Of a DNA stretch of 64,000 nucleotides, positions 11,002-20,354 are shown in pieces; position 1 is the first letter of the stretch; each line of letters opens with the position of its first letter. Under the pieces are notes generated by a model. The model was given only the letters and a program-made list of their open reading frames with translations. It had not been told where the DNA came from and did not search any database. The position numbers were made by a program, and so were the translations under genes. Origin of the DNA: Prauserella marina (lineage in GTDB: Bacteria > Actinomycetota > Actinomycetes > Mycobacteriales > Pseudonocardiaceae); assembly GCF_002240355.1 (NCBI RefSeq), contig NZ_CP016353.1:3646501-3710500 (forward strand). Direction: 5' to 3'.

Positions 11002-12057
11002 TCAGCCCGCCGAGGGGCGGCGGACCGGCTCGCAGCAGCCCACCGCGCAGGGCGCCCCGTTGACGGTGCATCCCGCCGAGGGGAAATGCGACAGCTTCCT
11101 CACCGGCGCGGCCGCGGTGTGCTCGCGGACCAGTTCGACCACCAGTTCGGCAAAGCGGGGGTCGCCGTTGGGGGTGGCCGAGCGCGCGAAACCCATGCCG
11201 AGTTCTCCCGCCCGCTGCGCGGCCTCGTTGTCGAGATCCCACACGACCTCAAGGTGGTCGGAGACGAACCCGATGGGGCACACCACGACGGCTCCGGTGC
11301 CCTTCGCGTGCAGCGCGTCGATGTGGTCGACGATGTCGGGTTCCAGCCATGGCACCTGGGGCGGGCCCGACCGTGACTGCCACACCACGTCGTGGTTCCC
11401 GACGCCCGCCTCGGCGGCGGCCAGCCTCGCCGCTTCGGCGACCTGCTCCGAATAGCGGTGGCCTCCGCTGCCGGGAGGCCCGGAAGCGGCATCGGCACTG
11501 TCCGGGATCGAGTGCGCGGTGAACACCGTGCGGATGGTCGCCGGGTCGTGCCTCGCCGCCAGCTCCGCGTGCGCGGCGCGCACACCGTCGGCGACGGCGG
11601 CGATGAACAGCGGATGGTCGAAGAACTGGCGCAGCTTCACCAGTTCGGGAGCGCCGGGGCCGAACGCGGCGCGCGCCCGCTCGATGTCCTCGTCGTACTG
11701 CCTGCACGCCGAGTAGCCGCCGTAGGCGCTGGTGGGGAACACCAGCGCGCGGCGGACACCGTCGGCGGCCATGCGCGCGAGCGTGTCCTCGACCATCGGA
11801 TGCCAGTTGCGGTTGCCGAAGTACACCGGAAGGTCCATTCCGGCTCCGGCCAGTTCCTTCTCCACTGCCGCGATGGCGGTCTTGTTGAGCTGGTTGATGG
11901 GAGAGACGCCGCCGAAATGCTGGTAGTGCTCGGCCACCTCGGCGAGGCGGGCCGGGGGTACTCCCCTGCCCCTGGTGACGTTCTCCAGGAACGGCATGAC
12001 CTCGCCGGGTCCTTCCGGCCCTCCGAAGGACAGCCACAACAACGCGTCGTAGTTCAC
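11002..12057 (-). CDS. hemH: Ferrochelatase (coproporphyrin-type, Fe-S containing)
   Basis: Inserts ferrous iron into a porphyrin. In actinobacteria this is the coproporphyrin III branch, so cpfC is the alternative name. 351 residues. Family features include the N-terminal [14 protein letters not shown], the catalytic His region VFTAHSIP, and the C-terminal cysteines in [14 protein letters not shown]. In actinobacterial ferrochelatases such cysteines bind a [2Fe-2S] cluster. I chose GTG 12057 because GGGAGGA precedes it; the longer frame to 12237 has no support. It follows inhA in the M. tuberculosis order (Rv1483-1484-1485), but here a TetR/MFS/SnoaL cassette is inserted between. Confidence 0.95.
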   Translation of the reverse strand: MNYDALLWLSFGGPEGPGEVMPFLENVTRGRGVPPARLAEVAEHYQHFGGVSPINQLNKTAIAAVEKELAGAGMDLPVYFGNRNWHPMVEDTLARMAADGVRRALVFPTSAYGGYSACRQYDEDIERARAAFGPGAPELVKLRQFFDHPLFIAAVADGVRAAHAELAARHDPATIRTVFTAHSIPDSADAASGPPGSGGHRYSEQVAEAARLAAAEAGVGNHDVVWQSRSGPPQVPWLEPDIVDHIDALHAKGTGAVVVCPIGFVSDHLEVVWDLDNEAAQRAGELGMGFARSATPNGDPRFAELVVELVREHTAAAPVRKLSHFPSAGCTVNGAPCAVGCCEPVRRPSAG

Positions 12058-12129
12058 GGGTTCATCCTCCCGCTGTGGCGGCCCGCACGCCGACCCGGGT
12101 GCGCAATAGTACGCACCACAGTTCGCACG

Positions 12130-12151
12130 TTTTGCACCGCACAGTCCAGAA
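12130..12151. promoter_or_regulatory. TetR operator, copy 1
   Basis: TTTTG (12130-12134) and CAGAA (12147-12151) flank ACnGCACA-like sequence. The same 16-base core (TTTTGnACnGCACAnT) recurs before the MFS gene at 12791. It lies about 20 bases before the TetR start and overlaps a possible -35 element TTGCAC, fitting autorepression. Confidence 0.6.
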
Positions 12152-12169
12152 TGTGTTAGGGTCGACCTC

Positions 12170-12745
12170 ATGGCACGCCCAAGGGAGTTCGACGAGCGGG
12201 TCGCCGTCGAGCGGGCGATGGAAGCCTTCTGGGCCAACGGCTACGAGGCGACATCGACCCAGCAGTTGTGCGAGGCGACCGGACTCGGCCGCAGCAGCAT
12301 CTACAACACGTTCACGAGCAAGCACGAATTGTTCCGCGCGGCGCTGCGGCACTACGAGCGAACGACGAAGGACATGCGGGAGCAGATCCTCGGAACCGGG
12401 GAACCCATCAGGGACCGGCTGCGCACACTGCTCTCGGCGATGATCGACGACGAGTTCGCCAACGACCGGCGCGGCTGCCTCGCCATCAACAGCCTCATCG
12501 AGGTCGGCAAGCGCGACGAGGAGGTCGCCGCGCAACTGCGCGAGGACGTCGACGGGTTCGTGGCCGATCTCGCCGAGGCCATCGCGAGCGCCCAGCGCGA
12601 CGGCGAGATCGACAAGGACAAGGATCCCCTCGCCCTCGCGAGGTTCGTCCACAGCACCGTGGGCGGCATCAGGATGACGATCCGGCTCGGCGTCGACCGG
12701 CACACGGTCGCCGACGTCGCCGAGGTCGCACTGGCCGCCCTGTAA
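12170..12745 (+). CDS. TetR-family regulator of the adjacent efflux cassette
   Basis: 191-residue repressor. The N-terminal helix-turn-helix is clear ([24 protein letters not shown]), and the C-terminal domain resembles TetR_C regulators of MFS exporters. ATG 12170 has little ribosome site. It is followed in the same direction by an MFS gene and a SnoaL-like gene. Identical motif cores precede both this gene and the MFS gene, which indicates autoregulation plus control of the cassette. hemH is divergent from it and could be affected by the same site. Confidence 0.9.
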   Translation: MARPREFDERVAVERAMEAFWANGYEATSTQQLCEATGLGRSSIYNTFTSKHELFRAALRHYERTTKDMREQILGTGEPIRDRLRTLLSAMIDDEFANDRRGCLAINSLIEVGKRDEEVAAQLREDVDGFVADLAEAIASAQRDGEIDKDKDPLALARFVHSTVGGIRMTIRLGVDRHTVADVAEVALAAL

Positions 12746-12790
12746 CCCTCTAGAGTCCCGGCCGCGCCGCCGGGACTTGCGCCGCGCTCA

Positions 12791-12812
12791 TTTTGAACTG
12801 CACAATACAAAA
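12791..12812. promoter_or_regulatory. TetR operator, copy 2, before the MFS gene
   Basis: TTTTGAACTGCACAAT followed by CAAAA forms a 22-bp site with TTTTG and CAAAA as inverted ends. It aligns base by base with the site at 12130. It lies 10 bases upstream of the MFS ATG, next to its ribosome site GGGAGAG. Confidence 0.6.
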
Positions 12813-12821
12813 GGGAGAGCC

Positions 12822-13991
12822 ATGCCGTTGACGGTGTACGTGCTGGGCCTGAGCGTCTTCGCGCTCGGCACGTCCGAGTTCATGCTGGCAGGGCTGCTGC
12901 CCTCGATCGCGGCCGATCTCGGGGTGAGCATCCCCGACGCGGGCCTGCTGATCTCCGCCTTCGCCGTGGGAATGCTGGCTGGGGCGCCGCTGCTGGCCAT
13001 GGCCACACACCGGCTGCCCCGCAGGACGACCTTGCTGGTCATGCTCGCCGTGTTCGCCGCGAGCCACGCGCTCGGCGCGCTGGCCCCCGGCTACGGCGCA
13101 CTGTTCGTCTCCCGCGTCCTCGCCGCGCTGGCCTGCGCGGGTTTCTGGGCAGCGGCGGCGAGCACGACCATCGGCATCGTCGCGGCCAACCGCAGGGGCA
13201 GGGCGCTGGCGATCATCACGGGCGGACTGACCATGGCCACGGTCGCCGGTGTCCCGCTCGGCACGGCACTGGGCCAGCACGCGGGCTGGCGCGTGGCCTT
13301 CTGGGCCGTCGGCGGTGCCGCTCTGGTGGCGATGGTGGCTGTCGCGGTTTTCGTCCGGCCTACCGACCACCCCGGTGGCCGGGGACCGCTGACCACGGAA
13401 CTGCGCGCCTACCGCCGCCCCGCGCTGTGGCTCGCGCTCGGGATCACCGCGCTGTCCACCGCCGCCATCACCGTCTGCTTCAGCTACCTTTCCCCGCTGT
13501 TCACCGACTCCATCGGCGGACCGGCCGCGGCCGTCCCGTGGGTGCTGGCGCTCTACGGCGCGGGGGCGCTCGCCGGAATCACCACCGGCGGCAGGTACGC
13601 CGACGCGCACCCCATCGGGACCATCACCGGCGGTGCGCTCATCGTCGTCGCCGCGCTGGCCGTACTGGCCACCGCGCCGCCGGTACCGGTCGCGCTCGCG
13701 ACGATCACGGTGCTCGGCTTCGGTGGCTTCGCCGTCAATCCCGCCGTCAACGCCAGGGTGTTCGCGCTCGCCGAGAGCGCGCCCTCGCTCGCGGGCGCGA
13801 GCAACACCTCGGCGTTCAACGCGGGCATCGTCGTCGCGCCGTGGCTCGGCGGGCTCACCATCAACGCCGGATTCGGCTACCTCAGCGTCACCTGGCTCGG
13901 TATCGGCCTGGCCGCACTGACACTGGCGGCCACCGGCTGGGCCGCCCTCATCCAGCGCGCGAGCGTGCTCCCCGAACCGGTCGCCGCGTGA
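12822..13991 (+). CDS. MFS drug-efflux transporter (DHA1 type)
   Basis: 389-residue membrane exporter with about twelve hydrophobic helices. The start (LSVFALGTSEFMLAGLLPSIAADLGVSIPDAGLLISAFA) matches the Cmx/AraJ/YdhP-like branch of DHA1 drug:proton antiporters. ATG 12822 follows GGGAGAG, so I use it in place of the longer frame. Between the TetR and SnoaL-like genes, it is the likely effector of this cassette, with a TetR operator at its promoter. Chloramphenicol-like compounds are one possible substrate class from family membership only. Confidence 0.92.
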   Translation: MPLTVYVLGLSVFALGTSEFMLAGLLPSIAADLGVSIPDAGLLISAFAVGMLAGAPLLAMATHRLPRRTTLLVMLAVFAASHALGALAPGYGALFVSRVLAALACAGFWAAAASTTIGIVAANRRGRALAIITGGLTMATVAGVPLGTALGQHAGWRVAFWAVGGAALVAMVAVAVFVRPTDHPGGRGPLTTELRAYRRPALWLALGITALSTAAITVCFSYLSPLFTDSIGGPAAAVPWVLALYGAGALAGITTGGRYADAHPIGTITGGALIVVAALAVLATAPPVPVALATITVLGFGGFAVNPAVNARVFALAESAPSLAGASNTSAFNAGIVVAPWLGGLTINAGFGYLSVTWLGIGLAALTLAATGWAALIQRASVLPEPVAA

Positions 13992-14043
13992 CCCCACGCC
14001 CCGGCCACGCCAGAAAACCCGTTACGACACAAGGAGAATCGTC

Positions 14044-14466
14044 ATGCCCGTCACCGAATCCACCAGCACGGCTCAGACCCGCGCCGTCGTCGAGGCCTTC
14101 GGCCGGCACGTGGCCGAAGGCGACTTCGCCGCGCTGCGCGCGCTGTTCGCCGACGAGGTCGACTTCGACATCCCCGGTGCCACCGGCGTAGTTCCGTGGA
14201 TCGGCCACCGCACCACCGGTGAGGCGGCCACCGAGTTCTACACCACCCTCGACGACCATCTCGAACGCCAGCTCTACGTGACCGAGCACGTCTTCGCCGA
14301 CGGTGAGCACGCCGTGCTCGTCGGCCACCTCAGGTCGAAGGTGCTCGCGACCGGCAGGCTCATCGAGACCCCGTTCTCGCTGCGCCTGACGGTCAGCGAG
14401 GGCCGCATCAACCGCCTGCTGATGCTGGAGGACAGCCACCTGGTCGCCGAGGCGACCAGGCGCTGA
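14044..14466 (+). CDS. SnoaL/NTF2-like protein
   Basis: 140-residue small cone-shaped fold protein of the NTF2/SnoaL superfamily. The pattern is an N-terminal helix pair (VVEAFGRHVAEGDFAALRALFADEVDFDIPG) and C-terminal strands. Relatives include ketosteroid isomerase-like enzymes and small-molecule-binding proteins. ATG 14044 is preceded by AAGGAG. It lies 52 bases after the MFS gene and is probably cotranscribed, which suggests modification or binding of the exported compound. No decisive catalytic residues are readable, so the reaction is unknown. Confidence 0.85.
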   Translation: MPVTESTSTAQTRAVVEAFGRHVAEGDFAALRALFADEVDFDIPGATGVVPWIGHRTTGEAATEFYTTLDDHLERQLYVTEHVFADGEHAVLVGHLRSKVLATGRLIETPFSLRLTVSEGRINRLLMLEDSHLVAEATRR

Positions 14467-14490
14467 ACCTCGCCGTCCTCACCGGCGCGG

Positions 14491-14522
14491 GCACGCCACC
14501 GGGCTACTGACCGGTGGCGTGC
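14491..14522. terminator. Convergent hairpin terminator overlapping the end of inhA
   Basis: GCACGCCACCGG pairs perfectly with CCGGTGGCGTGC around an 8-base loop that contains the inhA stop codon (14504-14506). It can end transcripts from both sides: the TetR/MFS/SnoaL cassette and fabG-inhA. Confidence 0.65.
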
Positions 14523-15271
14523 ACCCCGCCGTCGACCATGATCATCGAACCGGTCGTAGCGGGCAGCCAGTCCGACAGCAACGCGCAGACGCTCTTGGCC
14601 ACCGGCGTCGCGTCGGCGGTGTCCCAGCCCAGCGGCGCGCGATCGTCCCAGCCGTCCTCCAGCCCGGAGAAACCGGGAATCGACTTCGCGGCCATCGTCT
14701 TGAGCGGGCCTGCCGACACCAGGTTGACCCTGATGCCGTGCTCGCCGAGATCCCGCGCGAGGTAACGGTTCACCGACTCCAGCGCGGCTTTGGCGACACC
14801 CATCCAGTTGTAGGCAGGCCAGGCCACCCTCGCGTCGAAGTCCATGCCCACAATGGATGATCCGCGGCCCAGCAGCGGCAGCACCGCCCTCGCCAGCGAC
14901 ATGTACGAATACGCCGACACGTCGACGGCCTTGCTCACGTCCTCGCTCGGCGCGTCGAGGAACGGCGAGCCGAGACAGCTCGCGGGCGCGAACGCGATCG
15001 AGTGCAGCACCCCGTCGAGCCCGTCGACGTGCTCGCTGATCCTCGCGGGCAACGAGGCGAGCTGGTCGGTGTTCTGCACGTCCAGCTCAAGCACGGGCGC
15101 CGGTTCTGGCAGCCGCTTGGCGATGCGCTCGACGAGCGACATCCTGCCGAAGCCGGTGAGCACGACCTTCGCGCCCTGCTCCTGGGCCATCTTCGCGGCA
15201 TGGAAGCCGATCGAGGCGTCGGTGATGATGCCGGTGATCAACAGCCGTTTACCTTCGAGCAGTCCGGACAC
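14504..15271 (-). CDS. inhA: NADH-dependent enoyl-ACP reductase
   Basis: Last step of each fatty-acid elongation cycle (FAS-II), cytosolic. 255 residues against 269 for M. tuberculosis InhA. The N-terminal NAD site GIITDASIG and the catalytic Tyr/Lys in YNWMGVAK are present. The Ser equivalent to InhA Ser94 is kept (HSIAFAP). The substrate-binding loop before GWDDRAP is about 10 residues shorter than in mycobacterial InhA. GTG 15271 has GGAGGA 4 bases upstream, so I prefer it to TTG 15283. It follows fabG after 58 bases, the classic fabG1-inhA operon. Confidence 0.95.
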   Translation of the reverse strand: MSGLLEGKRLLITGIITDASIGFHAAKMAQEQGAKVVLTGFGRMSLVERIAKRLPEPAPVLELDVQNTDQLASLPARISEHVDGLDGVLHSIAFAPASCLGSPFLDAPSEDVSKAVDVSAYSYMSLARAVLPLLGRGSSIVGMDFDARVAWPAYNWMGVAKAALESVNRYLARDLGEHGIRVNLVSAGPLKTMAAKSIPGFSGLEDGWDDRAPLGWDTADATPVAKSVCALLSDWLPATTGSMIMVDGGVHATGQ

Positions 15272-15329
15272 GCTGTCCTCCAATTTCGGGAAACGTCAAG
15301 GGAGAGAAGAAAACAACGGCGGCAGGGCC

Positions 15330-16085
<756 letters not shown>

Positions 16086-16181
16086 TTAGCCGTTGCCACC
16101 ACGCGGCCCGCGAGCACGCCACCCGGCGAGCGCCGCCGATGACGTTCGCCACAGCGGCGATCACCGGTTACCGTGCCCAGC

Positions 16182-16613
16182 ATGGCCGATCACCCGCGAG
16201 CGCCCGTCGTCGGAATGCCATTGCGCGTGCGCTACCACGAATGCGATCAGCAGGGCATCGTCTTCAACGCCCACTACCTCGCCTACGCCGACATGGCGGC
16301 CTTCGAGTTCTACCGGGTCGTGTTCGGATCGGCCGCCTACCTGACCGATCGCGGCATCGACATGGTGGTCGCCGAAACCACTCTGCGGTACCGGCGTTCG
16401 GCGGTGTTCGAGGACGAACTCGTCGTGAGCCTGAGCATCGAGCACATCGGCAACACCTCGCTCGTGCTCGGCATCGCCATCCACCGAGGTAACGAACTCG
16501 TGCTCGACGGCAGCAACAGGTACGTGTGGGTGGACATCGAGACGCACCGGCCGACGCCACCGCCCGAGGACGTCAGGCAGGCGCTGCGCAAGGCCGCGGA
16601 AACCGCGCGCTAG
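16182..16613 (+). CDS. Hot-dog fold acyl-CoA thioesterase
   Basis: 143-residue enzyme of the 4-hydroxybenzoyl-CoA thioesterase/YbgC family. The motif YHECDQQGIVFNAHYLAYAD carries the conserved Asp and the Tyr/His context of this family. It hydrolyses acyl-CoA or acyl-ACP esters; the exact acyl group is not readable. ATG 16182 or GTG 16173 could start it; neither has a strong ribosome site. It is divergent from fabG1-inhA, which suggests a link to fatty-acid metabolism. A hairpin follows the stop. Confidence 0.85.
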   Translation: MADHPRAPVVGMPLRVRYHECDQQGIVFNAHYLAYADMAAFEFYRVVFGSAAYLTDRGIDMVVAETTLRYRRSAVFEDELVVSLSIEHIGNTSLVLGIAIHRGNELVLDGSNRYVWVDIETHRPTPPPEDVRQALRKAAETAR

Positions 16614-16619
16614 GGCCCT

Positions 16620-16642
16620 GGCCCCGTCTCCACGGCGGGGCC
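16620..16642 (+). terminator. Hairpin after the thioesterase gene
   Basis: GGCCCCG (16620-16626) pairs with CGGGGCC (16636-16642) 7 bases after the stop codon. It is a plausible factor-independent terminator without a U tract, common in high-GC actinomycetes. Confidence 0.45.
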
Positions 16643-16744
16643 CTCCTCCGGCGTGGTCCGGTGACAGGTGAAGATGGTGCTGTCCCCACATGGCGAGCAG
16701 CGTCCGCGTGAGCGAATCACCGGTGAACAGGAGAGAGCAACACC

Positions 16745-17209
16745 GTGTTCCGGGTCGTCTTCTACCAGCCAGAGATCCCGCCCAACACCGGCAACGCGAT
16801 CCGGCTCGCCGCCAACACCGGCTGCGAACTCCACCTGATCGAGCCACTGGGTTTTTCGTTGGAGGACAAGTATTTGCGCAGAGCCGGACTCGACTATCAC
16901 GATCTCGCGCACGTCGTCGTGCACGCCGACCTCGCGAGCGCGCTGAGCGCGCTTCGTCCCTCCACTGTGTACGCCTTCACGACGAAAGCCACCGGCCGCT
17001 ACACCGACGTCGCCTACGCGGCCGACGACGTGCTGCTGTTCGGGCCGGAATCCACCGGGCTGCCGGAGCACGTGCTCACCGATCCCGCGATCACCGCGTC
17101 ACTGAGCCTGCCGATGCTGCCCACCTCGCGGTCGCTGAACCTCACCAACACCGCGTCGATCGTGGTCTACGAGGCGTGGCGCCAGCACGGGTTCACGGGA
17201 GCCCCCTGA
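16745..17209 (+). CDS. trmL: tRNA (cytidine/uridine-34 2'-O)-methyltransferase
   Basis: SpoU-family (SPOUT knot) methyltransferase of 154 residues, the usual TrmL length. It methylates the wobble ribose of some leucine tRNAs using SAM. Readable motifs are the N-terminal PEIPPNTGNAIRLAANTG, the middle FGPESTGLP, and the C-terminal knot LPTSRSLNLTNTASIVVYEA. GTG 16745 follows AGGAGAG. It converges on the VWA gene with 8 bases between stops. It is not part of this neighbourhood in M. tuberculosis as I recall it. Confidence 0.93.
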   Translation: MFRVVFYQPEIPPNTGNAIRLAANTGCELHLIEPLGFSLEDKYLRRAGLDYHDLAHVVVHADLASALSALRPSTVYAFTTKATGRYTDVAYAADDVLLFGPESTGLPEHVLTDPAITASLSLPMLPTSRSLNLTNTASIVVYEAWRQHGFTGAP

Positions 17210-17217
17210 ACGCGCGC

Positions 17218-18198
17218 TCAGGGCAGTCTCTGCCCGAAGAACAGTGAACTCGCCGCGGCGGCGAACAGCGCGATCGTGCCGAGCATGACCCACGGCTTGC
17301 TGGAATCGACGTTCTTCGTCTCGTAGCCGATCTGCTCGCCGAGACTGGCGTAGACCTGCTTGAGTTCGTCGGCGGTCGCCGCCTTGTAGAAGTCGCCGCC
17401 AGACAGCCGCGCGATCTCCCTCATCGACGCGTCGTCGACCTCGACGGGGACGTCCTTGCCTTCGATCTGCACCGAGCCGTGCGAGGTGCCGAAGGAAATC
17501 GTGGTCACCGGGATGCTGGCCTGTTTGGCGACCCCGGCGGCGGTGAAGGCACCGCGAGGCGCGTACTCGTCCTGCGGCACCGTCTGCTTGCCGTCGGTCA
17601 TGAGCACGATGCGGGCTGGGGGCGGTCCTTCGGCTCCGCCCACCACCGACGAGAAGCTGTCGATCGACTGCAACGCGGCGAAGATCCCCTCGCCGGTAGC
17701 CGTCGACTGGGCGAGCTTGAGGTTGTCGATGGCGTGCACGACACCATCGCGTTCGGTCGTGGGCGCCACCAGCACCGTCGCGGTACCGGCGAACGAGATG
17801 AGCCCGAGGTTGACGCCGGGGGTCAGTCCCTCCGCGAACGAGCGGGCCGCCTCCTGCGCGGCCTTGAGCCGGGTCGGTTCGACGTCGGTCGCTTCCATCG
17901 AGAGCGACACGTCGATCACGAGCATCACGGTGGCCCTGTTGCGGGGCACCTTCTGCTCGGCGGTGGGACCCGCGAGCGCGAAGGTCAGCAGGATCAGCGA
18001 CACCACGAGCAGAGCAGCGGGCACGTGCCGGACCCTGTTGCGGCCCTTCGGGGTCACCCGCTCCAGCAGTTCGAGGTTGGAGAACCGCATGGTGCGCTTG
18101 CGGCGCGCCTTCATCGCGTAGACGTAACCGATGACGACGGCGCCAACGACGAGCAGCAGCAGGAGCCACCACGGCGATGCGAATCCGGTGAGGTTCAC
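17218..18198 (-). CDS. Membrane VWA-domain protein (Rv1481 type)
   Basis: 326-residue membrane protein. Hydrophobic helices at about residues 8-28, 58-77 and 303-321 surround a von Willebrand A domain with MIDAS motif DVSLS and LMTDG. This BatA-like layout belongs to MoxR-DUF58-VWA systems linked to envelope stress or protein maturation. The start GTG overlaps the upstream DUF58 stop (GTGA), so it is the third gene of moxR-DUF58-VWA. The order equals Rv1479-Rv1480-Rv1481. The client proteins are unknown. Confidence 0.92.
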   Translation of the reverse strand: MNLTGFASPWWLLLLLVVGAVVIGYVYAMKARRKRTMRFSNLELLERVTPKGRNRVRHVPAALLVVSLILLTFALAGPTAEQKVPRNRATVMLVIDVSLSMEATDVEPTRLKAAQEAARSFAEGLTPGVNLGLISFAGTATVLVAPTTERDGVVHAIDNLKLAQSTATGEGIFAALQSIDSFSSVVGGAEGPPPARIVLMTDGKQTVPQDEYAPRGAFTAAGVAKQASIPVTTISFGTSHGSVQIEGKDVPVEVDDASMREIARLSGGDFYKAATADELKQVYASLGEQIGYETKNVDSSKPWVMLGTIALFAAAASSLFFGQRLP

Positions 18199-19145
18199 GA
18201 GCCCGCCCCCGACCAGCCACGTTTGCGGCCGACGGCGAACCGGACGATGTCGGCGATCCAGTCGGAGTCGGTGCGCAGCACCAGATGCCCCGCGCCCGCC
18301 TGCCTGAGCGCGCGGGCGACCTGGGCACGGTGTGCCTGCGCCGCCGCCGCGAATTCCTTGCGCAGCAACGCCGAGGCGTTCACCTCACGTTGCCTTCCGG
18401 TCTCCGGGTCGGCCAGCACGATCGTGCCGACCTCGGGAAGGTCCACGTCGCGTGGGTCGAGCACCTCGACGCCCACCAGGTCGTGCCGTGCCGAAAGGGC
18501 TCGCAGCGGGCGCTCCCACCGGGTGTCGCCGAGAAAATCGGAGATGACGACGGCGAGTCCCCTCCTCCGTGGTGGCCTTCGCAGTTGTTCGATGAGGTCG
18601 GTCAGGTCACCCCGCGTGCCTTCGGCCGCCCTCGGCAGCTCGGCGACCTTGCGCACCACACCGCGGGCGTGGGCGAGACCGCCGCGCGGCGGAAGCCGGA
18701 CCGTGTCGGCTCCGTTGGACAGCAGCGCGCCGACGCGGTTGCCACCACCGCCGGTCAGGTGGGCGACCGCGGCGACGGCGCAGACGACCAGATCACGCTT
18801 CTCGCACACGGCGGTGCCGAAATCGAGACTGGCCGAGAGATCGGCCACGATCCAGGTCTCCAGTTCCCTGTCGGCGATCGTCTCTCTGATGTGTGGCGTC
18901 GTCGTGCGTGCGGTGACCGCCCAGTCCATGCGCCGCACGTCGTCGCCGGGCTGGTAAGGCCGTGCCTCACCGGGTTCGGAACCGGGCCCCGGCACCAGAC
19001 CGAGATGGTTTCCCTGCAACAGTCCGTCGAGCCTGCGGCGGACGTCGAGTTCCAGCGTGCGCAGCCCGGCGTCGAGCCGGTCGCCGCGGAGTACCGGCGG
19101 AGCCCATCCGGGCCTGCCGCCCTTGGCATCGTTGATGGCACCCAT
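18195..19145 (-). CDS. DUF58 protein (Rv1480 type)
   Basis: 316-residue cytosolic protein of the DUF58 family. The signature region is the RPYQPGDDVRRMDWAVTART block. A VWA-like fold follows (WIVADLSASLDFG resembles a MIDAS site). It lies 9 bases downstream of moxR and overlaps the VWA gene by 4 bases. It presumably bridges the MoxR ATPase and the membrane VWA protein, as proposed for homologous systems. Confidence 0.92.
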   Translation of the reverse strand: MGAINDAKGGRPGWAPPVLRGDRLDAGLRTLELDVRRRLDGLLQGNHLGLVPGPGSEPGEARPYQPGDDVRRMDWAVTARTTTPHIRETIADRELETWIVADLSASLDFGTAVCEKRDLVVCAVAAVAHLTGGGGNRVGALLSNGADTVRLPPRGGLAHARGVVRKVAELPRAAEGTRGDLTDLIEQLRRPPRRRGLAVVISDFLGDTRWERPLRALSARHDLVGVEVLDPRDVDLPEVGTIVLADPETGRQREVNASALLRKEFAAAAQAHRAQVARALRQAGAGHLVLRTDSDWIADIVRFAVGRKRGWSGAGS

Positions 19146-19154
19146 GACCGCCCG

Positions 19155-20222
19155 CTACCTGCCGGGCACACCTGCCGCTACCGGCTGCCCGCCGCCGCCC
19201 TGCGGCCGGGCGGACACCTGGGGCAGCGGAACGGTTTGCAGGATCCGGTTGATGATGTGGTCCAGCGGCACGCCGTCGGCCAGCGCGTCGTAGGACAGCA
19301 CCAGCCGGTGCCGCAACACGTCCGGTACGACGTCGACGACGTCCTGCGGCAGCACGTAGTCCCTGCCCCTGACGAGCGCGATCGCCCTGGCCGCCGCGAT
19401 GATGCCGAGGCTCGCCCTCGGCGAGGCACCGTAGGAGACCCAGCCGGCGACGTCGGCGAGCCCGTGCTCGGCCGGCGTGCGCGTGGCCAGCACGAGCCGC
19501 ACGACGTAGTCGACGAGCGCGTGGTGCACGAACACCTGTGCGGCGACTCCCTGCAACCTCACCAGTTCGGCGGGGCTGAGCACCTCGTGTGGCTCAGGCG
19601 GGGTCACCCCCATCCGGTAGACGATCTCGCGTTCCTCCTCCGCCGTCGGGTACTCCACGACGATCTTGAACAGGAACCGGTCGCGCTGGGCTTCCGGCAG
19701 CGGATAGACGCCCTCGTTCTCGATGGGGTTCTGCGTCGCCAGCACCAGGAACGGATCGGGCATCGCGAAGGTCTGGCCACCGATCGACACGTGCCGTTCG
19801 GCCATGATCTCCAGCATCGCCGACTGCACCTTGGCCGGTGCCCTGTTGATCTCGTCGGCGAGGACGAAGTTGGCGACGACCGGTCCGAGTTCGACGTCGA
19901 ACTTCTCGCTGGACTGCCGGTAGATGCGGGTGCCGAGGATGTCGGCTGGCACGAGGTCGGGCGTGAACTGCACCCTGGAGAACGAGCCGCCGACGACCTT
20001 GGCGAAGGTCTCCACCGCGAGCGTCTTGGCGACGCCGGGCACGCCCTCCAGCAGCAGGTGTCCCTTGGCCAGCAGCCCCACCAGCATGCGTTCCACGAGC
20101 CGGTCCTGCCCGACGATGACACGTTTGACCTCGAACACGGTGCGCTCAAGCAACTGGGCGTCCCGTGCCGGTGTGTCCGGCTGTGCCGGTGCCGCGCCGT
20201 CGGAGTAGCCGGGCTCGGTCAC
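19155..20222 (-). CDS. moxR1: MoxR-type AAA ATPase
   Basis: 355-residue AAA+ ATPase of the MoxR subfamily. Walker A is GVPGVAKT, Walker B is VLADEIN, and the sensor region is LVLATQNPIENEG. I start it at GTG 20222 because GAGGAGG lies 5 bases upstream; the frame continues to 20315 without support. It leads the moxR-DUF58-VWA operon. The position downstream of a RipA-like peptidase matches Rv1477-1481. It is a chaperone-like motor probably working with the two following proteins at the membrane. Confidence 0.93.
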   Translation of the reverse strand: MTEPGYSDGAAPAQPDTPARDAQLLERTVFEVKRVIVGQDRLVERMLVGLLAKGHLLLEGVPGVAKTLAVETFAKVVGGSFSRVQFTPDLVPADILGTRIYRQSSEKFDVELGPVVANFVLADEINRAPAKVQSAMLEIMAERHVSIGGQTFAMPDPFLVLATQNPIENEGVYPLPEAQRDRFLFKIVVEYPTAEEEREIVYRMGVTPPEPHEVLSPAELVRLQGVAAQVFVHHALVDYVVRLVLATRTPAEHGLADVAGWVSYGASPRASLGIIAAARAIALVRGRDYVLPQDVVDVVPDVLRHRLVLSYDALADGVPLDHIINRILQTVPLPQVSARPQGGGGQPVAAGVPGR

Positions 20223-20320
20223 ACCTACCTCCTCGCTGGTGATCTTTGCCGTACGCCGTGTGACCGTACCCGTTACGCCGAGCACGGTTGACCGCGACCG
20301 TATCGCTTCAGCCAACTCGT

Positions 20321-20338
20321 CAGGCGGTATGACGCCTG
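20321..20338 (-). terminator. Hairpin between mobA-like gene and moxR
   Basis: CAGGCG-GTATGA-CGCCTG is a perfect inverted repeat in the 132-bp spacer. It could end the ripA-mobA transcript or act as an operator for moxR. The stem is short (6 bp), so the call is tentative. Confidence 0.3.
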
Positions 20339-20354
20339 TGAAGCGTTTCGCGGC

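Noticed and set aside
12070-12169. Promoter-region heme box for hemH
   Set aside because: The only inverted repeat here matches the TetR operator shared with the MFS gene; no separate heme-related element is evident.
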